A DNA stretch of 64,000 nt from Shewanella putrefaciens. GTDB taxonomy: Bacteria > Pseudomonadota > Gammaproteobacteria > Enterobacterales > Shewanellaceae. The notes under the pieces were generated by a model. That model was not told the DNA's origin. It ran no database searches and was given only the letters and a program-made list of their open reading frames with translations. The number at the start of each line of letters is the position of its first letter. Within the stretch, counting starts at the first letter, position 1. The stretch spans positions 2,684,501 through 2,748,500 of the forward strand of contig NZ_CP066369.1 of the NCBI RefSeq assembly GCF_016406305.1, given 5' to 3'. The position numbers and the translations under genes were made by a program. Below are positions 49,494 to 59,757 of this stretch, in pieces.

Positions 49494-51323
49494 CTAGCCT
49501 TTGCGGCGACGGAACCAAATCAGTGGTAAGGCAAGCAACCAAGCCAAAGACGCGGCGCCCTTACGCTCATAGTTACCCGCCTCTGTACTATCATCTACGG
49601 TACAAGCCTCTCCATTGGTGGTTGGCTTAAGTACTACCATACGTGGAATATAAGCTGTCACAGGATCGCCATTACCGCTCAATTCAAATAGGGGTTTGCC
49701 ATTTTCACCAATAATCAAATTTCCCTTATCATCAAACTGGTATGAGGGCTTACGAATAAAAGCGGTCCCGACAATAGTGCCATCTTCATTAATACTTGAT
49801 GCCTCTACGACCAAGATATCACTTTTATACGTCAGTAGTTCACCAGAACCATCTTGTACTTCGACCTCATGACGAACCCAATTACCATCGCTACCTTTCT
49901 CATAACCTTTCGATTCGCAGGTGAGTAAGGTATTTAAGTCGCTAAATTCACCCGTGGATTTTTCATAGAGAAAACCAGCCTTAGGGCGAGGCTTTTCTTT
50001 ATCATAGGTCGTTTCAATATAACCAACGACTTGGCCTTTATTATTGATATCCTTAGGCTTACTCGAAAGATCCGTTAGTTTTGTCGCAAAATCATTCGGA
50101 GTGACATAGCCAACATCAGGGGTATTTATATCAAAATAAAAGAATTTATCGCGTAAATATCCTTGGATATAACTGCGATAACTACCTACCACAATGCCAT
50201 CATCGTTAATATCATAGGCAATCGAATTCGAGATAGAATCGCCCATTTTAATCCAGTGGTATTGATAGTTACCGTCGGTATCTTTAGACCAATAGGCAGC
50301 GTCCTGGCGCAGTTTATCGGTATTGTTATTGCGGTATACGTGCGAGCGTCCAACGACAACACCATTATCATTCACACCTAGGGCTTGGGCGGTGAAAGTT
50401 AACGTACTACCGCTTGCAGGCGTGAGCCCTAAAGGTAACGTCGTGCCAGTGGCGACACCGTTATCAATTTGCCATACATAGGCGCGGGTCTGATATTGGA
50501 TATTACGTGTGCCGCTTTTATTTGGATATTGCTCGCGTTGCACACACACATCTAACGGCAAGGTATTATCCGAACTTAGGCAATAAGTAACACGATCGCC
50601 ACCATATTTGCTGATATCGGTACTCGCATAACCCACAACAAGATTATTGTTATTCACCGCCGATGCTGCAGACCAACCGCCTAATTCAACGGTTTTATCG
50701 TCTTTGACATATTGAGTGTAAGGTGGTGGTAATGGAATTTCAGCGTCAGCCGTTTTCACCACGCCGCGGAATTCAAAGTCACGGTAATACCAATAATCAT
50801 CCGTGACATCTGTGGTTGCAGTATTTTCGGTTTTCTTTTCGGGGGAAGTCATACTTCCGACTTTGACCCCCGCATCATTGATACCATAGTAAAAAGTATC
50901 GACGGAATTAATCACGCTAGTGTCACTTGGAACTGTAGTGCCATTAATGCTATCAAAAGTCGGTAACCAAGGATTAGATGTATCATCGTTTTCCTTAGCT
51001 ACAAAGGTAAAGTTATTGGCAATAATTGGCTCTGTAATAGAATATGTAATGCTTTCTTCAGGTGCGATACCATCTTCAACATCAATCACACCATCTTCAA
51101 CATCGGCGGTGCTGAGCTTTTTCTTACCCTTTGAAATGCCGACTAATTCATCATTTGCATTGACGCCTAAAGCATAACCGTTACGCGTCCCTTCGAGCGT
51201 GCCTTTCAGGTCATAATTGTCAATATTAACAATTTCATAGACAGGTGCGGCATGGGCACTATTCAATACGCCAAGGACACCTAAGGCAACCAAGGACAGG
51301 GCGTTATCCAACTTTAACTTCAT
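49494..51323 (-). CDS. DUF3466 family exported protein with C-terminal sorting-like tail
   Basis: 609-aa exported protein: signal peptide (cleavage near residue 25, NSAHA), then repeated segments of the type IND-G-VVG (ALGVNANDELVG; YGINDAGVKVG; VNNNNLVVGYA; INDDGIVVGSY; INNKGQVVGY; INEDGTIVGTA), resembling beta-propeller-like repeats of DUF3466. The C-terminus ends with a short hydrophobic helix then RRRKG, like GlyGly-CTERM/rhombosortase tails but without the GlyGly. ATG 51323 rather than 51338 from the ribosome site. Function unknown. Confidence 0.82.
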   Translation of the reverse strand: MKLKLDNALSLVALGVLGVLNSAHAAPVYEIVNIDNYDLKGTLEGTRNGYALGVNANDELVGISKGKKKLSTADVEDGVIDVEDGIAPEESITYSITEPIIANNFTFVAKENDDTSNPWLPTFDSINGTTVPSDTSVINSVDTFYYGINDAGVKVGSMTSPEKKTENTATTDVTDDYWYYRDFEFRGVVKTADAEIPLPPPYTQYVKDDKTVELGGWSAASAVNNNNLVVGYASTDISKYGGDRVTYCLSSDNTLPLDVCVQREQYPNKSGTRNIQYQTRAYVWQIDNGVATGTTLPLGLTPASGSTLTFTAQALGVNDNGVVVGRSHVYRNNNTDKLRQDAAYWSKDTDGNYQYHWIKMGDSISNSIAYDINDDGIVVGSYRSYIQGYLRDKFFYFDINTPDVGYVTPNDFATKLTDLSSKPKDINNKGQVVGYIETTYDKEKPRPKAGFLYEKSTGEFSDLNTLLTCESKGYEKGSDGNWVRHEVEVQDGSGELLTYKSDILVVEASSINEDGTIVGTAFIRKPSYQFDDKGNLIIGENGKPLFELSGNGDPVTAYIPRMVVLKPTTNGEACTVDDSTEAGNYERKGAASLAWLLALPLIWFRRRKG

Positions 51324-51351
51324 TAATTCTATTCCCATTTTTATTATTGGT

Positions 51352-53277
51352 TTACTTCAGTGACTCAAGCTCTTCCCATCGCTCGAAGCAAACTTCCAAT
51401 TGCTTTTCTTTATCCGCCAACTGGCTTAATACCTGATTGACTTTATCTTGCGCCTGACTGTAAAAATCGGGATTGCCGATAGTGGTTTGCAGTGCAAGGA
51501 TATCTTCCTCTAACTGTTCCATCACATTGGGCAACGATTCTAATTCACGTTGTAACTTGTAAGACAGTTTTTTCACTGCTTTAACAGGTTCGGCCGCCTT
51601 GACTTCCACCGCTTTAGTGGGTGTCGCTGGAGCTTCGACCGTCTTTAATGAACTAGGTTCCTCAGAATAAAACTTTGCTCCCTGATCGACCGCATCCTGA
51701 TAGCCCCCCACATATTCACTCCAGTGGCCGTTACCGGCATACCACCAGCTACTTGTGACAGTGTTATCGATAAACGCCCTATCATGGCTGACCAATAACA
51801 ATGTGCCCTGATATTCGGTTAGCAGCGACTCTAGCAATTCTAGGGTCTCGATATCAAGATCGTTTGTCGGTTCGTCGAGAATGATAAGGTTTGCAGGGCG
51901 GATCAATAATTTAGCCAGCAATAAACGGTTCTTCTCGCCACCGGAAAGGGCTTTTACCGGCGTTCTCGCTCGCATAGGCGAGAATAAAAAATCCTGCAAG
52001 TAGCTTAATATATGGCGATCTTGGCCATTGATCGTAATGGTTTTTTTACCTTCGCCGACGTTATCTTCAACGGTCTGCTCAGGATCTAAGGCTTCACGGT
52101 ATTGGTCAAAATAGGCAATTTCTAACTTAGTGCCGACTTTCACTTCGCCAGACTGGGGTTGTAGCTTTTCAATCAACAACTTAATCAGTGTTGATTTACC
52201 ACAACCGTTTGGACCAATTAGGGCGATACGGTCACCCCGGATCACTGTAGTATTAAAGTTCTTAACCAGATTTTTATCGGGCAAATTGTAATTTAAGTCT
52301 TTAACATCAAATACTAACTTACCAGAACGCTCGGTTTCAGCCACCGCCATTTTGGCGTTACCCTGACGATTTAAACGCTCGCTGCGTTCTTGACGCAAAG
52401 CCTTGAGTGCACGCACTCGGCCTTCATTTCGAGTACGTCTGGCCTTCACGCCTTGGCGGATCCACACTTCTTCATCGGCTAGGCGTTTATCAAATAATGC
52501 ATTTTTATCCGCTTCGACCCGTAGCCACTCCTGCTTACCATCAAGGTAAGCTTGATAATTGCCCGGCCACGAGGTAACAACTCCGCGGTCTAAATCCACT
52601 ATTCGTGTTGCCATACGGGCAATAAAGCCCCTGTCATGGCTGATAAAAACAATGGCACCTTGATAATCGAGTAGAAATTTTTCTAACCACTCAATGGTAT
52701 CAATGTCTAAGTGGTTGGTCGGTTCATCGAGCAGCAATAGATCAGGCTCACTCACCAGTGCGCGTGCCAATGCCACCTTACGTTGCCAACCACCGGATAG
52801 TTCGCTTAAGGATTTATCGGGATCTAAGCCTAACAGCTCGCAATTTTGTTGGATGCGCGAATCTAATTGCCAACCATTGTAATGGTCTAAGGTTTCCTGC
52901 AGGCTCTGCATTTCATTGAGCATGCGATCCATCATTTCAGGGGAGGCATGGGCTACATCGTGTGACAGCTGGTGATAACGTTCAAGCGCCTCACCCACTT
53001 CCTTAAGGCCTGCGGCAATATAGGCATACACTGTCCCTTGTTCGGCTTTAGGCGGATCTTGCTGTAAACGGCTAACAGTCACATTGCCATCAATGTTAAA
53101 TTCACCCTCATCCAGCAGCACCTCACGGTCTAAAATCTTCAATAAGCTCGACTTGCCAGCACCATTGCGCCCAACAATACACACTCGCTCACCGCGTTCA
53201 ATTGTAAAATCCGCATTCTGCAGTAGCGGCGTGTAACCATAGGCTAAAGAGCCATTATTGATACGAACCAGACTCAA
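51352..53277 (-). CDS. uup: ABC-F ATPase Uup
   Basis: 641-aa cytoplasmic ABC-F protein, soluble and without membrane segments, acting on ribosomes or DNA in relatives (E. coli Uup affects transposon excision and 50S assembly). Two ABC domains, each with Walker A (GRNGAGKSS; GPNGCGKST), signature (LSGGWQRKVALA; LSGGEKNRLLLA) and Walker B (LLLDEPTNHLD; IILDEPTNDLD), joined by a linker, plus a C-terminal coiled coil (about 570-640). Start is TTG 53277 with AGGAGC 7 bases upstream. Starts just after the stop of the glutaredoxin-like gene. Confidence 0.95.
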   Translation of the reverse strand: MSLVRINNGSLAYGYTPLLQNADFTIERGERVCIVGRNGAGKSSLLKILDREVLLDEGEFNIDGNVTVSRLQQDPPKAEQGTVYAYIAAGLKEVGEALERYHQLSHDVAHASPEMMDRMLNEMQSLQETLDHYNGWQLDSRIQQNCELLGLDPDKSLSELSGGWQRKVALARALVSEPDLLLLDEPTNHLDIDTIEWLEKFLLDYQGAIVFISHDRGFIARMATRIVDLDRGVVTSWPGNYQAYLDGKQEWLRVEADKNALFDKRLADEEVWIRQGVKARRTRNEGRVRALKALRQERSERLNRQGNAKMAVAETERSGKLVFDVKDLNYNLPDKNLVKNFNTTVIRGDRIALIGPNGCGKSTLIKLLIEKLQPQSGEVKVGTKLEIAYFDQYREALDPEQTVEDNVGEGKKTITINGQDRHILSYLQDFLFSPMRARTPVKALSGGEKNRLLLAKLLIRPANLIILDEPTNDLDIETLELLESLLTEYQGTLLLVSHDRAFIDNTVTSSWWYAGNGHWSEYVGGYQDAVDQGAKFYSEEPSSLKTVEAPATPTKAVEVKAAEPVKAVKKLSYKLQRELESLPNVMEQLEEDILALQTTIGNPDFYSQAQDKVNQVLSQLADKEKQLEVCFERWEELESLK

Positions 53278-53278
53278 A

Positions 53279-53539
53279 CTAAGCTCCTAAAAAATCTTGT
53301 AATTGTGTTGCGTTAAATGGCCAAAATAGGCAGCGTCCGTCCCATGCTTTCACAACAGGGATCGACACGCTATAACGCTCCGCTAATATTTCATCATCGC
53401 AAATATCGATGGCTTGAAATGCAATCCCCGTCTTGGCGAGCAGTTCGGCGGCTAATTCACACAGATGGCATCCCTCTGTGTGGTATAGCACATAAACCTG
53501 CTGCGATTCAGACTTAGGGTCTAGTGGCAATTCAGGCAT
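53279..53539 (-). CDS. Glutaredoxin-like thiol protein
   Basis: 86-aa cytoplasmic thioredoxin-fold protein with a CHLC motif ([10 protein letters not shown], about residues 23-26) and a cis-Pro region ([10 protein letters not shown]), matching the small glutaredoxin/DUF836 group. Sits between rlmKL and uup: its start overlaps the rlmKL stop by 8 bases, and its stop abuts the uup start, so the three are translationally linked. Confidence 0.85.
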   Translation of the reverse strand: MPELPLDPKSESQQVYVLYHTEGCHLCELAAELLAKTGIAFQAIDICDDEILAERYSVSIPVVKAWDGRCLFWPFNATQLQDFLGA

Positions 53540-55673
53540 GGGTAATTAACCAAGTATTGTGTATATGGGGATTACGCTTGTAATCCAGCGGCAAGGTGAT
53601 GTCATCAATGTTTTTAACTGTGATATTCATCTTAGTGAGTGTTTCTATATCCATCTTAAACTTACGTTTATTGTTGGAGAACACTAACTCCCCCGTTGGA
53701 CTTAAGAGTTTCACTAAGGCGCCGAGTAAATTGACATGGTCCCGTTGGACATCGAAGGAATCTTCCATTCTTTTTGAGTTAGAAAAGGTAGGAGGATCGA
53801 TAAAAATCAAATCATACTGCACTTTTTTATCGAGAGTACAATCGCGGATCCACTGTAAACAATCCGCTTGCACAAATTCATATTGCTTACCCTGCAGTCC
53901 ATTAAGTGCAAAGTTTTCCTTTGCCCATGCAATATAAGTATTTGACATATCGACCGTGGTGACAGACTTCGCCCCACCGAGCGCCGCATGTACCGACGCA
54001 GAACCCGTATAGGAAAATAGGTTCAATACTCTGCGACCCTTTGCTTTTTGACCAACGAGACGCCGGGTCAATCTATGGTCAAGGAATAACCCCGTGTCTA
54101 AATAACCCGTTAAGTTCAACTTAAACTTAGCACCATACTCAGTGGTGATAAGTTCTAATTTACGCTCATCGAGCTTTTGATATTGATTCGTGCCCTTCTG
54201 ACGCTCACGGGTTTTCATGATGATTTTATTAGGATTAATCCCAATCGCTGCAGGTAACGCCAACAGCACATCACTTAAACGACGCTTTGTAACAGCCTCA
54301 GGAATGGTCGCTGGCGCCATATATTCCTGCACTATCACATAGTCTAAATATTTATCGACTGCGACGTTATATTCAGGAATGTCGGCATCATAAATACGAT
54401 AACTATCAATGCCTTCTTTGTTCGCCCACTTTTCTAACTGCTTCGCATTTTTCTTGATACGGTTCGCAAAGGCGGGCGCGATATCGGCAATATCAACCCC
54501 TTCAGGCAGCACTGGCGTATCACGACGTGTACTGGTCGCATGCAAGGTATAAATGTTAAAGGCACACTCGAGGGCACCGTTAAACATCTTCATTTGTTTA
54601 TCGGCTTTCAGCTTGAGCGACGAGACTAGCTCAATATCACTACACAGCATGGCGACTTTCCAACCGCCGAATTCTTTTTTAAATTTATCGCCAAGTTGGT
54701 AATAAAGTTGCAAAAGTTCAGAGACATTACCCAAACGCTCGCCATAGGGCGGGTTGGTGATGAGATAGCCTTCTGCCGCGGGCGGCTCAATATTAAGGGC
54801 ATTAGCGACCTTAAACTCGATGAGATCCAGCACGCCGGCATTTTCAGCATTGCGTTTAGCTAGGGCAACGAGGCGCGAATCAATATCCGAACCATAAAAT
54901 TTAATCTCGCAGCGCTTAACCCCTAAGGAAGCGCGGGCCTTGGCTTCGGCGACAATCTCTTGCCATAGGGTTTTATCATGGCGACGCCAATGTTCAAATC
55001 CAAAACGACTGCGCTGCAACCCAGGAGCAATATCCGCCGCCATCAATGCTGCTTCAATCAACACTGTACCACTACCGCAAAAGGGATCGAGTAAAGTAGA
55101 AGGTGCAGCCTGCCAGCCACTTCGTACTAGCATATTCGCGGCAAGGTTTTCTTTTAGAGGCGCTTCACCTGTGGTGGAACGGTAACCCCTTTGGTGCAGG
55201 GATGGGCCGGAGAAATTCATCGCAATGGTAATCACACCATTACGGAAATGCGCATCGACTTTAAAATCCGCATCGGTGCGAGAGACATTAGGGCGCTCAT
55301 CGCCATCGTCACGGAACCTATCGACTATCGCATCTTTAATCTTCAGTGCGCCAAACTGAGTATTGTTAATAAAACCGCCAGTACCATGAAAATCGATACT
55401 AAAAGTGCTTTTATTAGAAAAATGTGCAGGCCAATCAATACAATAAGCAGCATTATACAGTTGCTCTGCCGACTCACAGCTGCCTTTATAGATAACCAAT
55501 ACGATGCGGCTGGCTAAACGAGTCCATAAAGTAATGCGGTACGCTAAGGCTAAAGGCGCGGTGAAATACACACCAGCAACACTTTCTTTAATCTCAGTCG
55601 CACCAAATTCAGTCAGTTCTTGGGCTAAGCTATATTCAAAGCCCTTTGGGGCAGCGGCAAAAAAATTAAGCAT
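53532..55673 (-). CDS. rlmL: Bifunctional 23S rRNA methyltransferase RlmKL
   Basis: 713-aa enzyme; in E. coli the N-terminal half makes m2G2445 and the C-terminal half m7G2069 in 23S rRNA. A THUMP domain (about 40-160) precedes the RlmL methyltransferase ([26 protein letters not shown]) and the RlmK methyltransferase ([30 protein letters not shown]). E. coli RlmKL is of similar length. Leads the series rlmKL-glutaredoxin-like-uup. Confidence 0.96.
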   Translation of the reverse strand: MLNFFAAAPKGFEYSLAQELTEFGATEIKESVAGVYFTAPLALAYRITLWTRLASRIVLVIYKGSCESAEQLYNAAYCIDWPAHFSNKSTFSIDFHGTGGFINNTQFGALKIKDAIVDRFRDDGDERPNVSRTDADFKVDAHFRNGVITIAMNFSGPSLHQRGYRSTTGEAPLKENLAANMLVRSGWQAAPSTLLDPFCGSGTVLIEAALMAADIAPGLQRSRFGFEHWRRHDKTLWQEIVAEAKARASLGVKRCEIKFYGSDIDSRLVALAKRNAENAGVLDLIEFKVANALNIEPPAAEGYLITNPPYGERLGNVSELLQLYYQLGDKFKKEFGGWKVAMLCSDIELVSSLKLKADKQMKMFNGALECAFNIYTLHATSTRRDTPVLPEGVDIADIAPAFANRIKKNAKQLEKWANKEGIDSYRIYDADIPEYNVAVDKYLDYVIVQEYMAPATIPEAVTKRRLSDVLLALPAAIGINPNKIIMKTRERQKGTNQYQKLDERKLELITTEYGAKFKLNLTGYLDTGLFLDHRLTRRLVGQKAKGRRVLNLFSYTGSASVHAALGGAKSVTTVDMSNTYIAWAKENFALNGLQGKQYEFVQADCLQWIRDCTLDKKVQYDLIFIDPPTFSNSKRMEDSFDVQRDHVNLLGALVKLLSPTGELVFSNNKRKFKMDIETLTKMNITVKNIDDITLPLDYKRNPHIHNTWLITHA

Positions 55674-55880
55674 GGGATAATCAGTACGCAGTCAAAATCA
55701 AAGCGACATTATACCTGCTCGAATAGATAAAAGATAAACAGTTATTAGCCAAAGCCAGAATTTGTCAGTCAATTTCGTGCCTGCTCACTGAACAAAACAC
55801 TAGGCTGGCCCTAAGATCGCCTAAAACCCCGGCACTACGCTTTATATTTGAGCATTCACCCTACTTTTTAAGATTCGTCC
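55674..55880. other. Spacer upstream of tRNA-fMet array
   Basis: About 200 bases between rlmKL and the tRNA-fMet promoter, divergently oriented. No ORF or hairpin seen. Confidence 0.4.
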
Positions 55881-55909
55881 TTGCATTGCCCTCTCGCTGC
55901 CGTTATAGT
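55881..55909 (+). promoter_or_regulatory. Promoter of the initiator tRNA array
   Basis: TTGCAT (55881-55886) and TATAGT (55904-55909), 17-base spacer, then the GC-rich discriminator CTGCCCCGC, typical of stringently regulated tRNA promoters. About 21 bases before the first mature tRNA. Confidence 0.75.
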
Positions 55910-55930
55910 CTGCCCCGCTTTGAAGACGGA

Positions 55931-56007
<77 letters not shown>

Positions 56008-56030
56008 ATTTAAAGCAATTGTTTATAAAT

Positions 56031-56117
56031 AGAAACAGCTCATCGGGCTCAACTCTTTATAAACAACTGGCGAAGGTCGTTACTGATTGAGTATAAGTAA
56101 TCCAACTACCGCAACCA
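56031..56117 (+). pseudogene. tRNA-fMet-like remnant 1
   Basis: Follows copy 1. Retains GCTCATCGGGCTC and CGAAGGTCGTT then a decayed T-arm and GCAACCA; the D-arm/acceptor 5' part is replaced by AGAAACAG, and the anticodon loop by about 20 foreign bases containing TTTATAAAC. A 9-bp GTTTATAAA/TTTATAAAC pair brackets it. Confidence 0.6.
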
Positions 56118-56159
56118 ATATAATGTAAAAATAGTAAAGTAATACAGATAGATATCGGA

Positions 56160-56236
<77 letters not shown>

Positions 56237-56259
56237 ATCTAATGTAGAAGTTTATAAAT

Positions 56260-56335
56260 AGAAACAGCTTACCGGGCTCAACTCTTTATAAACAACTGGC
56301 GAAGGTCGTTGGTTCAAATCCAGCTCCCGCAACCA
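56260..56335 (+). pseudogene. tRNA-fMet-like remnant 2
   Basis: As remnant 1 but with an intact 3' part: GGTTCAAATCC, AGCTCCCGCAACCA. 5' acceptor strand missing. Confidence 0.6.
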
Positions 56336-56382
56336 ATTCTAAGATGACAGAATTAAAACAGTTATCAACAGTATTAATCGGA

Positions 56383-56459
<77 letters not shown>

Positions 56460-56482
56460 ATTTAAAGCATAGGTTTATCAAT

Positions 56483-56558
56483 AGAAACAGCTCGTCGGGC
56501 TCAACTCTTTATAAACAACTGGCGAAGGTCGTTACTTCAAACCCAGCTACTGCAGCCA
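56483..56558 (+). pseudogene. tRNA-fMet-like remnant 3
   Basis: Same layout; T-arm mutated (ACTTCAAACCC) and 3' end TGCAGCCA. Confidence 0.6.
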
Positions 56559-56605
56559 ATTCTAAGATGACAGAATCAAAACAGTTATCAACAGTATTAA
56601 TCGGA

Positions 56606-56682
<77 letters not shown>

Positions 56683-56704
56683 ATTAATATAAAATCACGA
56701 CTAG

Positions 56705-56726
56705 GCCAGCATAAGCTGGTTTTTTT
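56705..56726 (+). terminator. Terminator after tRNA-fMet copy 4
   Basis: Stem CCAGC / GCTGG with ATAA loop and eight T. The same hairpin with its flank recurs at 56875. Confidence 0.82.
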
Positions 56727-56749
56727 GTACCCGAAATTTATCTTACTCA

Positions 56750-56832
56750 GCTGCAATATGGCTGCTCGTCGGGCTCAACTCTTGATAAACAACGGGCGAA
56801 GGTCGTTAGTTCAAATCCAGCTCCCGCAACCA
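56750..56832 (+). pseudogene. tRNA-fMet-like remnant 4
   Basis: Beyond the first terminator: GCTCGTCGGGCTC, altered loop, GGTCGTTAGTTCAAATCCAG, CTCCCGCAACCA. Followed by a second copy of the terminator. Confidence 0.6.
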
Positions 56833-56874
56833 ATTTTATTTATAAAACAGCGCATAAGCTAAATCACGACTAGG

Positions 56875-56895
56875 CCAGCATAAGCTGGTTTTTTT
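56875..56895 (+). terminator. Second copy of the tRNA-array terminator
   Basis: CCAGC-ATAA-GCTGG plus seven T, with the same flank (AAATCACGACTAGG) as the copy 170 bases before. Confidence 0.78.
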
Positions 56896-57163
56896 GTAGC
56901 TAAAATTTGCAATACCGCTGACTCTCCTCAAGTAGACCAAATGGCTCCCATAAATCCGTTTATTTCAAAAGCGCCACTAAGCCTGCGAAAAGCGCTACTA
57001 AGCCTGCGAACAGTCTACAAATAGCGGCTCAGGTGTTTGCCGCCCCATAAGCATTTCTGCTATGATCCAGCGCTGACTAATCATAATTCCACAAGATTTA
57101 AGATAATCAGATTTAAACCCTTTTTATCTTGCGATATCAGATCCATCGCCTGCAGGTACAAGT

Positions 57164-57448
57164 ATGATTAACCACTTTAGTGTGCTCGGCATCAAACCCA
57201 GCGCCAAAGAAGACGATATTAAAAAAGCCTATCGACGACTCTCAAATAAATACCATCCAGATAAGTTGTTAGGTGCCTCTGAAGAGGAAAAGGAACAAGC
57301 ATCACTGCAACTCGAACGCGTTAAAAAAGCCTATGAAGTGCTATCAGACCCCAAGCTTAGAAATGCGTTTATCAAAGATTTCAATAACGTGATAGTGACA
57401 GATCCCGCTGGTGCCATGCGCGAGCTATGGGATCAATTTTACCCTTGA
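57164..57448 (+). CDS. Small J-domain protein
   Basis: 94-aa cytoplasmic protein that is almost only a J-domain (residues 1-70): helix II basic patch KKAYRRLSNKY, the HPD tripeptide (YHPDK) and helix III with KKAYEVLSD. It lacks the Gly/Phe and zinc regions of DnaJ. J-domains stimulate DnaK-type ATPases. It is 24 bases before the next gene, and likely starts a four-gene operon of unknown purpose. Confidence 0.88.
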   Translation: MINHFSVLGIKPSAKEDDIKKAYRRLSNKYHPDKLLGASEEEKEQASLQLERVKKAYEVLSDPKLRNAFIKDFNNVIVTDPAGAMRELWDQFYP

Positions 57449-57472
57449 ACGTTTAATGTAGAGTAATGCCAC

Positions 57473-57997
57473 ATGGCCAAAAAACTGAATATCTCACGCA
57501 TTAATGAGCTAAAAAATAATGCCTACGACAATATCGAGTCCTATGATGACCCCGATACTCCCAAGGCATTAGAACAATTTACGAGTCAAATCAAAAAAGT
57601 ATTACAAGCCGATCCAAAAATGTTGGATTCAGTGCCTGAATATCTCCCCGTTGCGCTCTACGGTCGAGTGAAATTTCCTGCCGAAGCCAAGTTGAAATGG
57701 GCCCATTGGATCAACACATCCACCCAACCCGAATGGGATGAGTTTAAGGTCACCATTGGCTTTAATAATGCCGATCTGCCATTAGTATTGGCCGTACGAG
57801 CCTATTCAGAAGATTTACTTATTGAAAGCTGCGCTGTTTTGTATTTACTTGAAACTCAAGGTAAAGCAGCACCTGCACCTAAACATAGTGAAGACGATGA
57901 CGATGATGACAACGACTATGTCGGTCATTCCGATGACGACGATGAAGGTGAAGAGGAAGATGGCTACTACGATCACTATGATGATGAGGACCGCTAA
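57473..57997 (+). CDS. Hypothetical protein with acidic C-terminal tail
   Basis: 174-aa protein, not recognised. Residues 1-135 look globular; the last 35 residues are almost all Asp, Glu, His and Tyr, including long Asp runs. No signal or membrane segment, so cytoplasmic. Its stop overlaps the next start as TAATG. Possibly a chaperone client or cofactor given the J-domain neighbour, but that is only inference. Confidence 0.75.
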   Translation: MAKKLNISRINELKNNAYDNIESYDDPDTPKALEQFTSQIKKVLQADPKMLDSVPEYLPVALYGRVKFPAEAKLKWAHWINTSTQPEWDEFKVTIGFNNADLPLVLAVRAYSEDLLIESCAVLYLLETQGKAAPAPKHSEDDDDDDNDYVGHSDDDDEGEEEDGYYDHYDDEDR

Positions 57998-58755
57998 TGA
58001 ACACTAGTCTCATTGAGATAACCGTTGCCGAAATAAAAGAACTGGCAGACGTAGAGCCAAAACAAGCGAGCAAACGTTTCGAACTCATCGCCACCACAAT
58101 GAGTGATGAGCAATTGGTTGAAGTCATTGAACAAATGGACATAGTCACGCTGACTCAAATTAATAGTCACCATGATATATCCTGCCCTTCAATCATGTCT
58201 GAACTGATGACCCCAGAGCAAATCCGCGACATAGTGTGTCAGCAACCTTTGTACTGGGAAGAAAAAATTAAAAACAACGCTGAAGAACTCATACAGCATA
58301 CCTTTGATTTTTTAACCTATTTAATCCGCATTCAAGATAGCGAAGAAAAGCAAACCGCCATTTTAGAATGCATTGCCGACGATCCTGCAGGCCTCTTCTA
58401 CCTGTCTATCCCCTTTATCGAAATGATGTTGGGCGAACAACACCAAGACGATGATGGCTTTACCGATCTCTATGATGACGAAGAAGACACCGACACCGTC
58501 GGCTACGATAGCCGCTCTAAGAGTGAAGAAGCCCACAGTTTGAGCATAGATGATCCCCGTAGTCTGATGGCGCTTATCCATGAGCTAGCACCCGATGTCG
58601 AAAAAGCCATCAAAAATCTGCTGCGCAACGAAAGCTCAGGCTGGGAAATCATCATTAGCAAGTTCGTCAATGAACTCGTGATCCAAGCCAAAGAGAAAAA
58701 CCAAGTGGCGGATGAATACGCAGAAGTCGATGATATGTTTAGCTTTTTGGATTAA
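57997..58755 (+). CDS. Hypothetical protein, helical, acidic insert
   Basis: 252-aa acidic cytoplasmic protein, not recognised. Mostly helical pattern with an Asp/Glu-rich insert near residues 148-170 (DDDGFTDLYDDEEDTD). Start codon shares its A with the previous stop (TAATG), so translation is coupled. Followed after 11 bases by the next gene. Confidence 0.75.
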   Translation: MNTSLIEITVAEIKELADVEPKQASKRFELIATTMSDEQLVEVIEQMDIVTLTQINSHHDISCPSIMSELMTPEQIRDIVCQQPLYWEEKIKNNAEELIQHTFDFLTYLIRIQDSEEKQTAILECIADDPAGLFYLSIPFIEMMLGEQHQDDDGFTDLYDDEEDTDTVGYDSRSKSEEAHSLSIDDPRSLMALIHELAPDVEKAIKNLLRNESSGWEIIISKFVNELVIQAKEKNQVADEYAEVDDMFSFLD

Positions 58756-58766
58756 GGAATCTTTTG

Positions 58767-59663
58767 ATGCAACTGGTACTGCGTGATGTAGATCAGGGAC
58801 CATACCTGAGTAAGGTATTGATCCAAGGCCAAGCAGACGAATCGCTGAGCGGTGAACAGCTGTCACAAATCAAATCCAAAGCCATTTTGATGAGTCTCAA
58901 ACTGGCCGACAAGTTCTATAACAAGTATAAAATGCACTTGCTAGAACAAGCGGCCCACGATGTGATTGGTGTCGTAAGCTTAGGTTTAATGGAACTTTCC
59001 CATCAAGATCAACAACAAGCTATACGTCTACTGACAACGGCTGACGGTGTTGTTAAATGCTTCCAAAAGGGCTGGAGTATGCTGAGCACGGTGAGCAAGC
59101 ATAAGCTCGCCAACGGAAAGTCGCTCTATGGGGATGTTGACAAGTTCCTCCTTGAGCAAGTCTCTAGCCCACCAGATGCAGAAGAATGGCAGGGTTTTCA
59201 TGCCTATCAAGAGGCATTAGTCGAATACCAGCATCAACAGTCGATCGCCGCCTTAATGGCGCAGTTTTATGTGCAAACTCAGTACGACCCTTTGGACTTT
59301 CTCAACCTTGAGAGTGTATTAGCCGAAGCCGTGTTATACCGAATGTTGTTTGATAATGCGAAAGTCAGACAGGATTTGAAAAAGAGAATAGCCAAAGTAA
59401 CACTGTTAGATGAATGGTTTACCCTTGAGCATATTAAGCTTCAAACCCAAAAGGCGCTAGCTGAGCTACCCGCAGAATTAGCTGAAGCCATCAGCAAAGA
59501 TCTCGGTAAAAACTTTGCCCCTGCCCTACTTCGCACCCTCAACTTTGCGAAAAGCTACCGCGAGCTCTTACTCGATGGCGCTTCCCCCGAACGTCTAGAG
59601 CGATTCGAGCACAAAGAAGGTCTTATCGGCCTCCTAGGCTGGCCGCTCTATATCGTGTTTTAA
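58767..59663 (+). CDS. Hypothetical protein, cytoplasmic
   Basis: 298-aa protein, helical, not recognised, without signal or membrane segment. ATG 58767 has AAGGA 8 bases upstream; the TTG directly before it is less likely. Last gene of the J-domain cassette, with no clear terminator seen after it; convergent with the exonuclease gene. Confidence 0.75.
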   Translation: MQLVLRDVDQGPYLSKVLIQGQADESLSGEQLSQIKSKAILMSLKLADKFYNKYKMHLLEQAAHDVIGVVSLGLMELSHQDQQQAIRLLTTADGVVKCFQKGWSMLSTVSKHKLANGKSLYGDVDKFLLEQVSSPPDAEEWQGFHAYQEALVEYQHQQSIAALMAQFYVQTQYDPLDFLNLESVLAEAVLYRMLFDNAKVRQDLKKRIAKVTLLDEWFTLEHIKLQTQKALAELPAELAEAISKDLGKNFAPALLRTLNFAKSYRELLLDGASPERLERFEHKEGLIGLLGWPLYIVF

Positions 59664-59757
59664 TCTTGGCGGTGTTTAACTTGGTGTGCTGGGCTCAATG
59701 AGTCCAGTCATCCTTTTATCGTCAATGCATTATTTAAAGTCACTTTTGTTTGAAATA

